A stretch of 64,000 nucleotides of DNA from contig NZ_CCYM01000002.1 in assembly GCF_000826085.1 (NCBI RefSeq), forward strand, positions 496,001-560,000, given 5' to 3'. This DNA is from Nigerium massiliense (GTDB taxonomy: Bacteria; Actinomycetota; Actinomycetes; Propionibacteriales; Propionibacteriaceae). The notes below the pieces were generated by a model, which searched no databases, had not been told where the DNA came from, and worked only from the letters and a program-made list of their open reading frames with translations. Below are positions 38,650 to 48,482 of the stretch, one piece after another. Each line of letters begins with the position of its first letter. The stretch's first letter is position 1. Position numbers and translations under genes: made by a program.

Positions 38650-39756
38650 ATGGAGCCTGATCTGTCCGCGCTGGCCGACGTGGACCGCAGCGATCCGGGA
38701 TTGCGCGCATGGGTCGCCGAACGCGTCCGCCGGCTCGATGCGGACGACCGCCGCAGCGCCGACACCCACCTGCTGCGGCTCGAGTTACCCGCCGAGTGGG
38801 GCATCGACCTCTATCTGAAGGACGAGAGCACCCACGTCACGGGCAGCCTCAAGCACAGGCTCGCCCGCTCGCTGTTCATGTACGCGCTCGTCAACGGCTG
38901 GCTGCGCCCGGGCACGACGGTCATCGAGTCGTCGTCGGGCTCCACCGCGGTCAGCGAGGCGCACGTGGCGCGCATGCTCGACGTCCCGTTCGTCGCCGTC
39001 GTGCCGCGCGGCACCAGCGCGTCCAAGATCGCCCTCATCGAGGCGGAGGGCGGGCGCTGCCATACCGTCGAGACGGCCGAGCAGATGGACGCCGAGGCGC
39101 ACCGGCTGGCCGCCGAGTGCGGCGGCCTGTTCCTCGACCAGTTCACCCACGCCGAGCGCGCCACCGACTGGCGCGGCCACAACAACATCGCGGTGTCGAT
39201 CTTCGAGCAGCTCGCCGAGGAGCCGCACCCCGTCCCCCGCTGGATCGTCGTGAGCGCCGGCACCGGCGGCACCAGCGCGACCATCGGGCGCTACCTGCGC
39301 TACCGGCGGCTGCCGACCGGGCTGTGCGTGGCCGACGTCGACCGCTCGGCGTTCTTCCCCGGCTGGGTCGCCGGCGACCAGGACGCCCGCTGCCACCAGA
39401 GCTCGCGGATCGAGGGCATCGGACGCCCCCGCGTCGAGAAGAGCTTCGTCCCGACGATCGTCGACCGGATGGTCCAGGTGCCCGACGAGGCGTCCATCGC
39501 CGCGGCCCGCTACGTCTCCGCGCGCCTCGGACGCCGCGTCGGCGGCTCCACCGGGACCAACGTGGTCGCGGTCGCCAAGCTCGTCGCCGGGATGCGGGCG
39601 CGGGGTGAGCGCGGCTCCCTGGTGACCCTGCTGTGCGACTCCGGCGATCGCTACGCGGCGACCTACTTCGACGACGGCTGGGTCGCCGCCCAGGGCTGGG
39701 ACCTGGCGCCATGGACGGCCGTCCTCGAGCGGGAGCTGCCGCTCGGCCGGGGCTGA
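38650..39756 (+). CDS. cds1: PLP-dependent L-cysteine desulfhydrase, Cds1 type
   Basis: 368 residues of the cysteine synthase/beta-elimination fold. The cofactor Lys is in VTGSLKHR (Lys68); [16 protein letters not shown] and [16 protein letters not shown] bind the PLP phosphate. The sequence matches the mycobacterial Cds1 group, which breaks cysteine into pyruvate, H2S and ammonia, better than cysteine synthase. TAGTGT (38636-38641) lies 8 nt before ATG 38650. It is lodged between the two DNA end-joining genes with its own promoter. Confidence 0.88.
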   Translation: MEPDLSALADVDRSDPGLRAWVAERVRRLDADDRRSADTHLLRLELPAEWGIDLYLKDESTHVTGSLKHRLARSLFMYALVNGWLRPGTTVIESSSGSTAVSEAHVARMLDVPFVAVVPRGTSASKIALIEAEGGRCHTVETAEQMDAEAHRLAAECGGLFLDQFTHAERATDWRGHNNIAVSIFEQLAEEPHPVPRWIVVSAGTGGTSATIGRYLRYRRLPTGLCVADVDRSAFFPGWVAGDQDARCHQSSRIEGIGRPRVEKSFVPTIVDRMVQVPDEASIAAARYVSARLGRRVGGSTGTNVVAVAKLVAGMRARGERGSLVTLLCDSGDRYAATYFDDGWVAAQGWDLAPWTAVLERELPLGRG

Positions 39757-39819
39757 CGCCGTAGCCCGTCCCAGCTGTGTCGCGCGACGCGTCGCCGGCC
39801 GCCCCGTAAGGTCTGCGAC

Positions 39820-40893
39820 ATGGAACTCGCGATCCCGCTGCCGATCGACCCCATGCTGGCCAAGGCGGTCACGAAGATCCCGGCGCCCGACTCGGTGCCC
39901 GGCGGGCTGTCGTACGAACCCAAGTGGGACGGCTTCCGCTGCATCATCCTGCGCGACGGCGACGAGGTCGAGCTGTCCAGCCGCGGCGGAAAGCCGCTGA
40001 CGCGGTACTTCCCCGAGGTCGTCGACTTCGTCAAGGAGTTGCTCCCCGAGAAGGTGGCCGTGGACGGCGAACTCGTCGTCCGCCAGGGCGAGCCCGGACG
40101 CCAGCGGCTGCACTGGGAGGCGCTCAGCCAGCGCATCCATCCGGCCGCCAGCCGCGTCGCCAAGCTCGCTGAAGAGACCCCGGCGGAGTTCATCGCGTTC
40201 GACCTGCTCACCGTCGCCCAGGACGCCCTGGTCGACCGCCCGTTCGCCGAGCGGCGCGCCCGGCTGGTCGAGGTCTGCGCGCACCTGACGCCGTCCGAGC
40301 CGGTCCACCTGACCCGCACCACGGACGATCCCGAGCTCGCCGAGCGCTGGTTCTCCGAGTTCGAGGGCGCGGGCCTCGACGGCGTCGTCGCGAAGCCGCT
40401 GGCCGATCCTTACTCCCCCGGCAAACGGACGATGCTGAAGATCAAGCACTCGCGCACCGCCGAACTGGTTCCGTATGGCTACCGGGTGCACAAGTCCGGC
40501 AGCGGCGTGGGGTCGATCCTGCTCGGCCTCTATGACGCCGACGGGAACCTGCTCCCCGTCGGCGGGGCGTCCGCCTTCACCAACGCGTACCGGCAGCAGT
40601 TGGTCGACGAGCTCGAGCCGCTGGTCGTCCGGGACGACGACGGCGAGGTGGTCAAGGCGGCGACCGACCGCTCGCGGTTCTCCGGATCGAAGGACACCTC
40701 GTTCGTGCCGCTGCAGCCGGAGCTCGTCATCGAGGTGCAGTTCGATCAGCTCGAGGGGAACCGGCTGCGGCACGCCGCCCGGTTCCTGCGCTGGCGTCCC
40801 GATCGCGACCCGCGATCGTGCACCCTCGCGCAGATCGAGCGCGCCCCCGAGTACGACCTCGCCGAGGTGCTCGCCGACCCCGCGAAGGGCTGA
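39820..40893 (+). CDS. ligC: ATP-dependent DNA ligase, LigC type
   Basis: 357 residues, the compact actinobacterial LigC form: adenylation domain with motif I YEPKWDGFR (nucleophile Lys35), SSRGGKPLTRYFPE (motif Ia), VDGELVV (III), FIAFDLL (IIIa), LDGVVAKPL (IV) and MLKIKHSR (V), followed by an OB domain. No nuclease or polymerase domain is fused. Seals DNA nicks in repair, probably with the polymerase encoded 2 kb upstream. TAAGGT (39807-39812) lies 7 nt before the ATG. Confidence 0.94.
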   Translation: MELAIPLPIDPMLAKAVTKIPAPDSVPGGLSYEPKWDGFRCIILRDGDEVELSSRGGKPLTRYFPEVVDFVKELLPEKVAVDGELVVRQGEPGRQRLHWEALSQRIHPAASRVAKLAEETPAEFIAFDLLTVAQDALVDRPFAERRARLVEVCAHLTPSEPVHLTRTTDDPELAERWFSEFEGAGLDGVVAKPLADPYSPGKRTMLKIKHSRTAELVPYGYRVHKSGSGVGSILLGLYDADGNLLPVGGASAFTNAYRQQLVDELEPLVVRDDDGEVVKAATDRSRFSGSKDTSFVPLQPELVIEVQFDQLEGNRLRHAARFLRWRPDRDPRSCTLAQIERAPEYDLAEVLADPAKG

Positions 40894-41038
40894 GCGGCCT
40901 TCCCCTTCACCGCACAGGGGACCGATAACAGTGCTTGCGGAAGCACGGATTTCGCGGCCAGCGAACGACGGCATCTCCGTCCCCCCGAGCTGGGACAAAG
41001 TGTCGCGAAATCGTGCGAATCGGTGCGATGATGAAGTT

Positions 41039-41680
41039 ATGGAGGAACTCCGTCTTGTGATCGTCGACGACCATCCCGCGATCTTGCGGGGAGTCGCCGC
41101 CAGCTTGCGCGAGTTCTTCCCCCAGGCGTCCATCACCTCCTGCGCCACCGCCGAGGAGGCCGTCTCCCTCGACCCGGAACCGCAGATCGCGCTGCTCGAC
41201 GTCCACCTGGCCGACGACAGCGTCCCGGCCGACAACGTCCGCATCCTGTGCGACATCGGCTGCGAGGTCCTGCTGTACACCCAGGAGACCCGCCGGACGC
41301 TCGTGTCGTCCTGCTTCCGCGCCGGGGCGTCCGGCATCGTCGCGAAGAACGACGATCTGGAGTACCTGGTCAGCGCGATCCGCTGCGTCCAGGCCGGGGA
41401 GCCGTACCTCACCCCCGACTGGGCCGCGGCCCTCGACGACGACCAGGCGCGCATCCCGAACCTCACCCCGCGCGAGTCGGACGCGCTGCGCCTCTACGCC
41501 ACCGGTCTGCCGCTGAAGTCGGTGGCCCGTCGCATGGGCGTCGGCGAGCAGACCGCGCGCGAGTACCTGCTGCGCGCCCGCAAGAAGTACACCGAGGTGG
41601 GACGCCCCGCCGACACGCGCACCGACCTCTACATCCGCGCGGTCGAGGACGGCCGCCTCCCGGGCCCCGAGCCTCTCTGA
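41039..41680 (+). CDS. Orphan NarL/FixJ-type response regulator
   Basis: 213 residues. Receiver domain with acidic pocket VIVDDHPAI, phosphoacceptor Asp in IALLDVHL (about 55) and Lys in GIVAKNDD, then a LuxR-type HTH (LTPRESDALRLYATGLPLKSVARRMG, TAREYLLRARKKY). No sensor kinase adjoins; the partner must lie elsewhere. Start ATG 41039 is directly preceded by a weak purine stretch. It reads toward the DHA2 exporter gene 94 bp downstream, which it could control. Confidence 0.9.
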   Translation: MEELRLVIVDDHPAILRGVAASLREFFPQASITSCATAEEAVSLDPEPQIALLDVHLADDSVPADNVRILCDIGCEVLLYTQETRRTLVSSCFRAGASGIVAKNDDLEYLVSAIRCVQAGEPYLTPDWAAALDDDQARIPNLTPRESDALRLYATGLPLKSVARRMGVGEQTAREYLLRARKKYTEVGRPADTRTDLYIRAVEDGRLPGPEPL

Positions 41681-41774
41681 TCGGCGCCGCCGACGCGGCG
41701 TCCGGTGACACGTTTGTGCCCGCAACAGCGGGGCACCGGTGCTCCAGACCGCCTTCGTCGGGTAACAATGACGG

Positions 41775-43247
41775 GTGACCGATCGCAACATCATTCGTAT
41801 CGAGGGCAGTTCACGCGAATTCAATCGCCTGAAGATCCTCTTCGTGCTGCTTCTTCCGCTCGCGATGTCGCTGATGGCGGTCTCCAGCGTCAACGTCGCG
41901 CTGCCGACGATCGAGACCGGCCTCGGGGCGTCCGCCAGCGACGTGCAGTGGGTGTTGTCCGGGTACGCGCTGGCCTTCGGGATCTCGCTGGTGCCCTCCG
42001 GCCGCGCCGGGGACGTGCTGGGTCGCGGGGCGCTGTTCATCGCCGGGCTGACGCTCTTCGTCGTCGCGTCGTTCGTCTGTGGCCTCGCCTCCACGCCGCT
42101 CATGCTGAACATCGCCCGCATCGTGCAGGGCGTCGGCGCGGGCATGTTCAGCCCGCAGGTCACCGGCATGATCCAGCAGTACTTCTCCGGCGCCGGACGC
42201 GCCCGAGCCTTCGCACTGTTCGGCCTGGTGATCAGCGCGTCCGTGGCGGTCGGCCCGATCGTCGCCGGCATCATCATCGAGTCGCTGGGACCGCAGCTCG
42301 GCTGGCGCGGGGCGTTCTACTTCAACCTGCCGCTCGGCATCCTCGGGATCATCCTGGCGCTGGCCTGGTTCCCCTTCGCCCGGGAGCGCTCGCTGTGGGC
42401 AACCAAGGCGGGCGACGTCCCCGCCGGTACCCCGATGCACGTCGACCTCGACCCGGTCGGCACCCTGTTGCTCGCGATCAGCGTGCTCTGCGTGATGCTG
42501 CCCTTCATGGCCCACGACAACCCGTGGACGTGGCTGCTGCTCGGCGCCGGCGCGCTGACCCTGTGGGCGTGGTACCGCTGGGAGAAGGGCTACGCGGCCC
42601 GCGGCAAGGAGCCGATGGTCGACCTCACGTTGTTCGGCTACAAGTCGTTCAGCTACGGGACGATGGTCTCGGGGGTGATGTTCACCGGGTCGGCGACGAC
42701 GTTCGTGCTGGTGGCGCTGTTCCTGCAGTCGGGCCTGCACACCAGCGCCCTTGAGGCGGGCCTCATCGGCCTGCCGAACGCGATCGTGTCCGCCTTCTTC
42801 TCCGTGTGGGCCGGGGGCCGCGTGATGTCGAAGGGCCGCGCGCTCGTGATCGCGGGCTTGCTCTCGATCATCATCGGGTGCTGCGTCGTCATCGGCGTCG
42901 CCGAGCTCGTCGCCCACTCCGGCATCAGCTTCTGGTGGCTCGCGCTGGCCCTGCTGCCGCACGGCTTCGGCATGGGCGTCATCGGCTCGGCCAACCAGAC
43001 GCTGAGCCTGCAGGACATCCCGCCCGCCGCGGGCGGTACCGCCGGCGGCGTGAAGCAGACCGCCGAGCGCATCGGCACCGCCATCGGCAACGCGATGATC
43101 ACCGGCGTCTTCTTCGCGGTGCTCGCCATGACGGACTGGACCACCGGCTTCGCGGCCGGCTTCGTCGTGATCGCCCTGGTGCTGATGGTGTCGCTGTTCA
43201 TCGCGTGGCGCGACTTCCGCTACCACCGCTCAATCGGCCGCGCCTGA
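41775..43247 (+). CDS. MFS transporter, DHA2 (EmrB/QacA-like, 14 segments)
   Basis: 490 residues with about 14 hydrophobic segments. Motif A-like GRAGDVLGRGALF, motif B IARIVQGVGAGMFSP and motif C-like SASVAVGPIVAGIIIE identify a drug:H+ antiporter-2 exporter; the substrate is unknown. GTG 41775 is preceded by TAACAAT and GACGG, so it may be leaderless or weakly initiated. Its stop codon is built into a hairpin shared with the facing acidic gene. Confidence 0.9.
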   Translation: MTDRNIIRIEGSSREFNRLKILFVLLLPLAMSLMAVSSVNVALPTIETGLGASASDVQWVLSGYALAFGISLVPSGRAGDVLGRGALFIAGLTLFVVASFVCGLASTPLMLNIARIVQGVGAGMFSPQVTGMIQQYFSGAGRARAFALFGLVISASVAVGPIVAGIIIESLGPQLGWRGAFYFNLPLGILGIILALAWFPFARERSLWATKAGDVPAGTPMHVDLDPVGTLLLAISVLCVMLPFMAHDNPWTWLLLGAGALTLWAWYRWEKGYAARGKEPMVDLTLFGYKSFSYGTMVSGVMFTGSATTFVLVALFLQSGLHTSALEAGLIGLPNAIVSAFFSVWAGGRVMSKGRALVIAGLLSIIIGCCVVIGVAELVAHSGISFWWLALALLPHGFGMGVIGSANQTLSLQDIPPAAGGTAGGVKQTAERIGTAIGNAMITGVFFAVLAMTDWTTGFAAGFVVIALVLMVSLFIAWRDFRYHRSIGRA

Positions 43248-43270
43248 CGGAGGGCGCTGGCGTCAGGCGC
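43240..43270. terminator. Hairpin containing both convergent stop codons
   Basis: GCGCCTGACG (43240-43249) pairs with CGTCAGGCGC (43261-43270), an 11-nt loop between. Both stop codons are within the arms. Confidence 0.55.
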
Positions 43271-43469
43271 CGTAGCCTTCGTCCTCCAGGACGACCTCGC
43301 GGTCGTCGGGATCCTCCACCGGCGCGTCGCCCTCGGCGTCCGCGGGGTCGACCGGCAGGTCGTCCGGGTCGGGCTGCACCTCGCTGACGGACTCGCGCTC
43401 GTAGGTCTTGTCCTCGACGGCGCCACCGGGCAAGGCGTCGTCGTTCTCAGCCGCTGGGGTCTGGGTCAT
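43263..43469 (-). CDS. Small acidic protein of unknown function
   Basis: 68 residues, strongly acidic and without hydrophobic core (DPDDLPVDPADAEGDAP...). No family recognised. TAGGCT followed by six bases precedes ATG 43469, a leaderless arrangement that supports it being real. Convergent with the DHA2 exporter. Confidence 0.65.
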   Translation of the reverse strand: MTQTPAAENDDALPGGAVEDKTYERESVSEVQPDPDDLPVDPADAEGDAPVEDPDDREVVLEDEGYGA

Positions 43470-43628
43470 GGCGCCAGCCTAGGCACGGCTCGGCCGTCCT
43501 GCCAACGGGTTCCGGATGCCGTCGGCTTCTCCCCGGCGAGCGGACGGCCGTCCGGGCTGGGCGCCCTGACGAGGGCGAACGTCCGGGCGGCCCGGCGCGC
43601 AAGGTACGCTCGGCCGGGTGATGAGGAT

Positions 43629-44891
43629 ATGAGCACGGCGCCGCGGCGCGGCATGTTCGTTTCCCTCACGGTCCGCAACTACCGTCTCTACTTCTTCGGC
43701 ATGTTGCTGTCGAACATCGGGCTGTGGATGGCGCGCGTCGCCCAGGACTGGTTGGTGCTGACGGTGCTCACCAACAACTCGTCGATCATGCTGGGCACGA
43801 TCACCGCCCTGCAGTTCCTGCCCATCGCGCTGCTCTCGCCCTACGCCGGGGCCGTCGCCGACCGGTTCCCCAAGCGCGAGCTGCTGATGGTGACCCAGTC
43901 CGCGGCCGCGCTCACCTGGGGCGTCCAGGCGCTGCTGGTGTTCACCGGCGCCGTGCAGCTGTGGCACGTGATGGCGCTGGCCTTCCTCAGCGGCGTCGTG
44001 TCGTCGTTCGACAACCCGGCGCGGCAGGCGTTCTCCTCCGAGATGGTGCCGGACGCCTACCTCACGAACGCCGTCGGGCTGAACAGCACGACCTTCAACG
44101 CGTCCCGGCTCATCGGCCCGGGCGTCGCCGGCTTCGCCATCGCGGCGTGGGGCATCGGTCCCGCGCTGTTGATCAACGCGGTCAGCTACGTCGCCACCCT
44201 CATCGCGCTGCTGCTGATGCGCCCCGAGGAACTCCACCCCGCGCCGCGGACGAAGGGACGCGGGTCGGTGCGGGCCGGCCTGCGCTACGTCGCCAAGCGG
44301 CCCGACATCGTGTTGACGCTGTTCATCGTCTTCATGCTGGGCACCTTCGGCCTCAACTTCCAGGTCACGAACGCGCTGATGGCGACGACGGTGTTCGGGG
44401 TGGGCTCCGAGGAGTACGGGATGATGGGCACGGTCATGGGCATCGGCACCCTGGTGGCCGCGCTGATGGCGGCGCGGCGCCAGCGCCCGCGGAACCTGGT
44501 GCTGGTCGGCGCGCTCGGCGGCTTCGCGCTGTTCCTGACGATCGCGGCGCTGACCCCCCACTACTACGTCTACCTCGCCGCGCTGGTGCCCGTCGGGCTG
44601 TGCTCGCTGACCGTGATGACGTCGGCGAACGCTTCGGTACAGCTGTCGACGACGCCCGCGATGCGTGGCCGGGTGATGGCGCTGTACATGGCGATCTTCA
44701 TGGGCGGCACCCCCGTCGGCGCCCCGCTCATCGGCTGGATCGGAGAGGTGTTCGGCGCCCGAGCGACGCTGCTGGTGGGGTCCCTGGCGACCGGCCTCGC
44801 CTTCGTGGTGGCCGTCCTGTTCCTGCTGCGACGCCGGCACTGGCGTCTGCCGAGCTTTCCGGTGCGCCGCGACCTCACCCCGGACGTCTGA
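43629..44891 (+). CDS. MFS exporter (MFS_3, enterobactin-exporter-like)
   Basis: 420 residues with about 12 segments. RNYRLYFFGMLLSNIGLWMARVAQDWLVL at the start, GAVADRFPKRELL (motif A) and SFDNPARQAFSSEMV place it in the MFS_3 group with EntS-like exporters; substrate unknown. Start ATG 43629 is behind GAGGAT; TACGCT at 43605-43610 gives a transcript starting about 11 nt upstream. Confidence 0.88.
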   Translation: MSTAPRRGMFVSLTVRNYRLYFFGMLLSNIGLWMARVAQDWLVLTVLTNNSSIMLGTITALQFLPIALLSPYAGAVADRFPKRELLMVTQSAAALTWGVQALLVFTGAVQLWHVMALAFLSGVVSSFDNPARQAFSSEMVPDAYLTNAVGLNSTTFNASRLIGPGVAGFAIAAWGIGPALLINAVSYVATLIALLLMRPEELHPAPRTKGRGSVRAGLRYVAKRPDIVLTLFIVFMLGTFGLNFQVTNALMATTVFGVGSEEYGMMGTVMGIGTLVAALMAARRQRPRNLVLVGALGGFALFLTIAALTPHYYVYLAALVPVGLCSLTVMTSANASVQLSTTPAMRGRVMALYMAIFMGGTPVGAPLIGWIGEVFGARATLLVGSLATGLAFVVAVLFLLRRRHWRLPSFPVRRDLTPDV

Positions 44892-44901
44892 CGCGCCCCG
44901 G

Positions 44902-44920
44902 TCCGGCGGGGTCCGCCGGA
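44902..44920. terminator. Short GC-rich hairpin between convergent genes
   Basis: TCCGGCGG (44902-44909) pairs with CCGCCGGA (44913-44920) around a 3-nt loop, between the MFS stop and the UbiB-like gene's stop. Confidence 0.4.
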
Positions 44921-44939
44921 GGGACCGACGGTCCGGCGC

Positions 44940-46922
44940 CTAGTCGGGCTCCCCGCGCAGGACGCGCACGAGCACCCGCAGCGCGAGCACCATGCCGAAG
45001 AACAGCAGCACGGAGCCGAGCACGTCGTACAGCGCGACCCCCGGCATCAGCTGGGGCCCCTCGCTGACGATCAGCCAGATCGCGCCCAGCACCGCCGCGG
45101 ACGCCAGCACCGTGAGCGCCGCCTGGTCGACGAGACCGCGGACGAAGGCGCGATCGGCCGGGTCGGCGAAGGAGCGCACGGTGACGGTGAAGCGCCCCGA
45201 CTCGACCTGCTCGAGCACCTGGTTCAGCCGGCGCGGCAGCCGCTGCAGCATCGGAAGCGTCGCCGCCAGCTGCCGCTGCACGGCCTGCTTCACCGCGTCC
45301 GGGTTCGCGCGCTCGGCGACGATGCCCGCCGCCGACTCCCGGGCGCCGTCCACCAGGTCGAAGGACGGGTCGAGGAGCAGCAGCGACCCCTCCAGCGCCG
45401 CGAGGGTGCGGAACGCGCCCGCCAGCATCGGCGGGATCGAGAAGGAGTGCCGGAGCACGAGCGCCATCAGCTCGCTGAACATGCCTGCCGAGTCGCCTCG
45501 GCCCGAGACGCCGCGGTAGCGGACCAGCAGCACGCCGATCTCCTGCTCGAGGGCGTGCTGGTCGAGGTCGTCCGGACGCCCCAGCAACTCCACCACCGCG
45601 TCGGTCACGGCGAGGGTGTCCTCGGCGTTCACCGCCGCCAGCAGGAACGCCAACGCCGTGCGAGAGACATCGTCGAGGCGTCCCACGGAGCCGAAGTCGA
45701 GCATGGCCACCGTCGCGTCCGGACGCAGCATCAGGTTGCCCGGGTGGAGGTCGGCGTGGAAGACGCCGGTGACCAACAGTTCCCGCAGCACCTCCGCGAG
45801 GACGCCCGCGGCCAGCCCGCTGCGCTCCTCCGCGCTGAGCCGGCCGAGCTCGGCGGCCGCCCGGGCCAGCGGCACCCCGTCGATCTCCTCCATCACGAGC
45901 ACCCGCTGCCCGGACAGGTCCGGGTAGGTACGCGGCACGGTGACCGTTCCCGTGGGCGCGAGCCCTGCGGCCATGTCCGCGGTGTTGCCGAGCTCGACCC
46001 GATAGTCGAGTTCCTCGCGCAGGGACGCCGCGAAGCCACGCACCAGGGTCTCGACGCCGATCGCCTTGGCCCACGACGTGTTGCGGGTGAGCCACCGGCC
46101 GAGCCGGGTCAGCAAGTCGAGGTCGGCGATGATCTGCGCGCGCGCCTGCGCCCGCTGGATCTTCACGACCACCCGCGACCCATCCGGCAGGGTGGCCCGG
46201 TGCACCTGGCCGACGGACGCCGAGGCAAGCGGCTCGCGATCGACGGAGGCGAACACCTCGCCGGACGGTCGGCCCAGCTCCCCGGCCAGCACCGGCTCGA
46301 CCTCGTCCCAGGGAACCGGCTCCACGTCCGAGTGCAACTGGGAAAGCTCGTCGATGAAGGCTGCCGGCAGCAGATCCTGACGCGTGGCGAGGTTCTGTCC
46401 GAGCTTGACGAAGGTGACGCCGGCGTCCTCCAGCGCCCGGCGCATCGCCCGAGCGGTCTGCCGCCCGTCGCTGTGCCCGAGACGCGCGCCCGGACGCAGG
46501 AACCGGCCCAGGCCGTGCCGCAGCGCGATGCCCGTGAGCTCGAGCCGGCGCGCGAACCGGCGCCGGCGGGCGCCCCACCCGGTCACCCAGGTCCGGAGGG
46601 GCGGCAGCGAGCCGGTAGGGATCAGCATCTCCAAGGCCACGAGCGCGATCAGGCCGAGGGTGAACGTCCACACGATGACGAGCCCGAACAGCAGGACGAC
46701 GATGCCCTGCTCGGTGGAGTTCAGCTCGCGACCGATCAGGCCACCCGACCGGGCCACCGCGATCATCAGCCAGTCGGCGCCCAGCATGACGGCCGCGCCG
46801 ACGGCCAACGAGCGGATCCAGCCCACGGGGACGCCCAGCACGCGCCGGGCGACGACCGCCAACGCGACGGTGGTGAGGATGGCCAGGAGAGCCGCGAACA
46901 GCTGAGACAGCCAGGGGTCCAT
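44940..46922 (-). CDS. ABC1/UbiB-family atypical kinase
   Basis: 660 residues. Three N-terminal membrane segments (about 1-115), then the ABC1 domain: KxGQ motif (TFVKLGQNLATRQDLLP), ASVGQVHRA replacing the P-loop, VVVKIQR (ATP Lys), HADLHPGNLM catalytic loop and LDFGSVGRL. Two C-terminal membrane segments follow. Homologues support isoprenoid quinone synthesis or transport. Start ATG 46922 has AAGGCGGA upstream. Divergent from the osmoprotectant operon. Confidence 0.92.
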   Translation of the reverse strand: MDPWLSQLFAALLAILTTVALAVVARRVLGVPVGWIRSLAVGAAVMLGADWLMIAVARSGGLIGRELNSTEQGIVVLLFGLVIVWTFTLGLIALVALEMLIPTGSLPPLRTWVTGWGARRRRFARRLELTGIALRHGLGRFLRPGARLGHSDGRQTARAMRRALEDAGVTFVKLGQNLATRQDLLPAAFIDELSQLHSDVEPVPWDEVEPVLAGELGRPSGEVFASVDREPLASASVGQVHRATLPDGSRVVVKIQRAQARAQIIADLDLLTRLGRWLTRNTSWAKAIGVETLVRGFAASLREELDYRVELGNTADMAAGLAPTGTVTVPRTYPDLSGQRVLVMEEIDGVPLARAAAELGRLSAEERSGLAAGVLAEVLRELLVTGVFHADLHPGNLMLRPDATVAMLDFGSVGRLDDVSRTALAFLLAAVNAEDTLAVTDAVVELLGRPDDLDQHALEQEIGVLLVRYRGVSGRGDSAGMFSELMALVLRHSFSIPPMLAGAFRTLAALEGSLLLLDPSFDLVDGARESAAGIVAERANPDAVKQAVQRQLAATLPMLQRLPRRLNQVLEQVESGRFTVTVRSFADPADRAFVRGLVDQAALTVLASAAVLGAIWLIVSEGPQLMPGVALYDVLGSVLLFFGMVLALRVLVRVLRGEPD

Positions 46923-47082
46923 CGGGTTTCCGCCTTCAGGGTCGCGGCCGGGTTCGCTCCGAGTCTGGCCCGGCACCGGGTGAGGCGACAAGCCCAGATG
47001 TCGAGAGAATCCGTCGCGGGGGTGAACCGATTGTCAGTGGGGCGTGCTTCAATGTCGCGAAGCGTCAGTGACAGGAGCATGG

Positions 47083-47829
47083 ATGATCCGGTTCGACCAC
47101 GTCCACAAGCAGTTCCCGGACGGCACCACCGCTGTCGACGACTTCTCGCTCGTCGTGCCCAGCCACGAGGTCGCCGTACTGCTCGGCTCCTCCGGCTGCG
47201 GTAAGACAACCCTCATGCGCATGGTCAACCGCATGGTCGACCCGACGTCGGGCTCGGTGTGGATCGACGACGACAACGTGGCCGACCTCGACCCGGTGCC
47301 GCTGCGCCGACGCATCGGCTACGTCATGCAGAACGCCGGTCTGCTGCCCCATCGCACGATCGCAGACAACATCGCGACGGTGCCGCTGCTGGAGGGCGTC
47401 GACAAGAAGACCGCCCGGCAGAAGGCGGACGAGCTCCTGCAGCTGGTGGGCATGTCCACGTCCACGGCCGACCGCTACCCCAGCCAGCTGTCCGGCGGGC
47501 AGCGACAGCGCGTCGGCGTCGCACGGGCGCTGGCGGCCGACCCGAACATCCTGCTGATGGACGAGCCGTTCGGCGCGGTCGACCCCCTGGTGCGGCGCGA
47601 CCTGCAGTCGTGGCTGCTCGAGATCCAGGCCCACCTCGCCAAGACCATCCTGTTCGTCACCCACGACGTGGACGAGGCGTTCCTGCTCGGCGACCAGGTG
47701 CTGGTGTTGCGCGAAGGGGCCGAGATCGCCCAGCAGGGCACCCCCGACGAGATCCTCGACCACCCGGCCGACGACTTCGTCCGCACCTTCGTCGGCATCG
47801 ACCTCCCGAGCCGCCGGAGGCGCCGATGA
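47083..47829 (+). CDS. opuCA: Osmoprotectant ABC transporter ATP-binding protein
   Basis: 248 residues. Walker A GSSGCGKTT, Q-loop MQNAGLLPH, signature LSGGQRQR, Walker B ILLMDEPFGAVDP and His switch VTHDVDEAF identify an OpuCA/ProV-type ATPase for quaternary amines such as glycine betaine, choline or carnitine. It lacks the usual C-terminal CBS pair, which senses ionic strength or c-di-AMP. AGGAG (47073-47077) defines ATG 47083. Stop overlaps the next gene by ATGA. Confidence 0.92.
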   Translation: MIRFDHVHKQFPDGTTAVDDFSLVVPSHEVAVLLGSSGCGKTTLMRMVNRMVDPTSGSVWIDDDNVADLDPVPLRRRIGYVMQNAGLLPHRTIADNIATVPLLEGVDKKTARQKADELLQLVGMSTSTADRYPSQLSGGQRQRVGVARALAADPNILLMDEPFGAVDPLVRRDLQSWLLEIQAHLAKTILFVTHDVDEAFLLGDQVLVLREGAEIAQQGTPDEILDHPADDFVRTFVGIDLPSRRRRR

Positions 47830-48482
47830 ACTGGCTGAGCAGCAACCTCGACCAGGTGCTGAGGCTGACGCTCAACCACCTGGCGATGGCGATCCCGCCC
47901 ATCGTGATCAGCCTGCTGCTGTCGATCCCGCTCGGCTGGGTGGCGCACCGCAACCGGGTGGCCCGCCAACTGCTGCTGACCGGGTCGGGAATCTTGTACG
48001 CGCTGCCGTCGCTGCCGCTGTTCGTCCTGCTGCCCATCATCATCGCCACCAAGATCCTCGACCCCCTCAACGTGGTCGTCGCGCTGAGCCTGTACGGCCT
48101 GGCGCTCATGGTGCGCACGGCGACCGAGGCGTTCGACTCGGTGAGCGCCGAGGTGCGCGACTCGGCGACGGCGCTCGGGCACTCGATGGGTCAGCGGTTC
48201 TGGCGGGTCGACCTCCCGTTGGCCGGGCCGCCGCTGTTGGCGGGCCTGCGGGTGGTGTCGGCGTCCACGCTGTCGCTGGTGTCGGTGGGTGCGCTCGTCG
48301 GGGTGCCGTCGCTGGGCTACTTCTTCACCGACGGCTACACCCGAAGCTTCCTGCTGGAGATCGGCGTCGGCATCATCGGCACCGTGCTGCTGGCCGTGAT
48401 CTTCGATGTCGCGATCCAGCTGGGCGGACGCCTGTTCATGCCGTGGCTGCGCGCCACCGACACCCGGAGGGCACGCCGATGA
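47826..48482 (+). CDS. opuCB: Osmoprotectant ABC transporter permease 1
   Basis: 218 residues, about five membrane segments, EAA-type loop DSATALGHSMGQRFWRVDLPLAGPPLLAGLR. Matches OpuCB/ProW-type permeases of betaine/choline importers. ATG 47826 overlaps the ATPase stop and its own stop overlaps the next start, so the operon is tightly coupled. Confidence 0.92.
   Translation: MNWLSSNLDQVLRLTLNHLAMAIPPIVISLLLSIPLGWVAHRNRVARQLLLTGSGILYALPSLPLFVLLPIIIATKILDPLNVVVALSLYGLALMVRTATEAFDSVSAEVRDSATALGHSMGQRFWRVDLPLAGPPLLAGLRVVSASTLSLVSVGALVGVPSLGYFFTDGYTRSFLLEIGVGIIGTVLLAVIFDVAIQLGGRLFMPWLRATDTRRARR

Noticed and set aside
46923..47082. Riboswitch (for example c-di-AMP type) before the osmoprotectant operon
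   Set aside because: Only about 160 bases are available and I could not recognise the conserved core.
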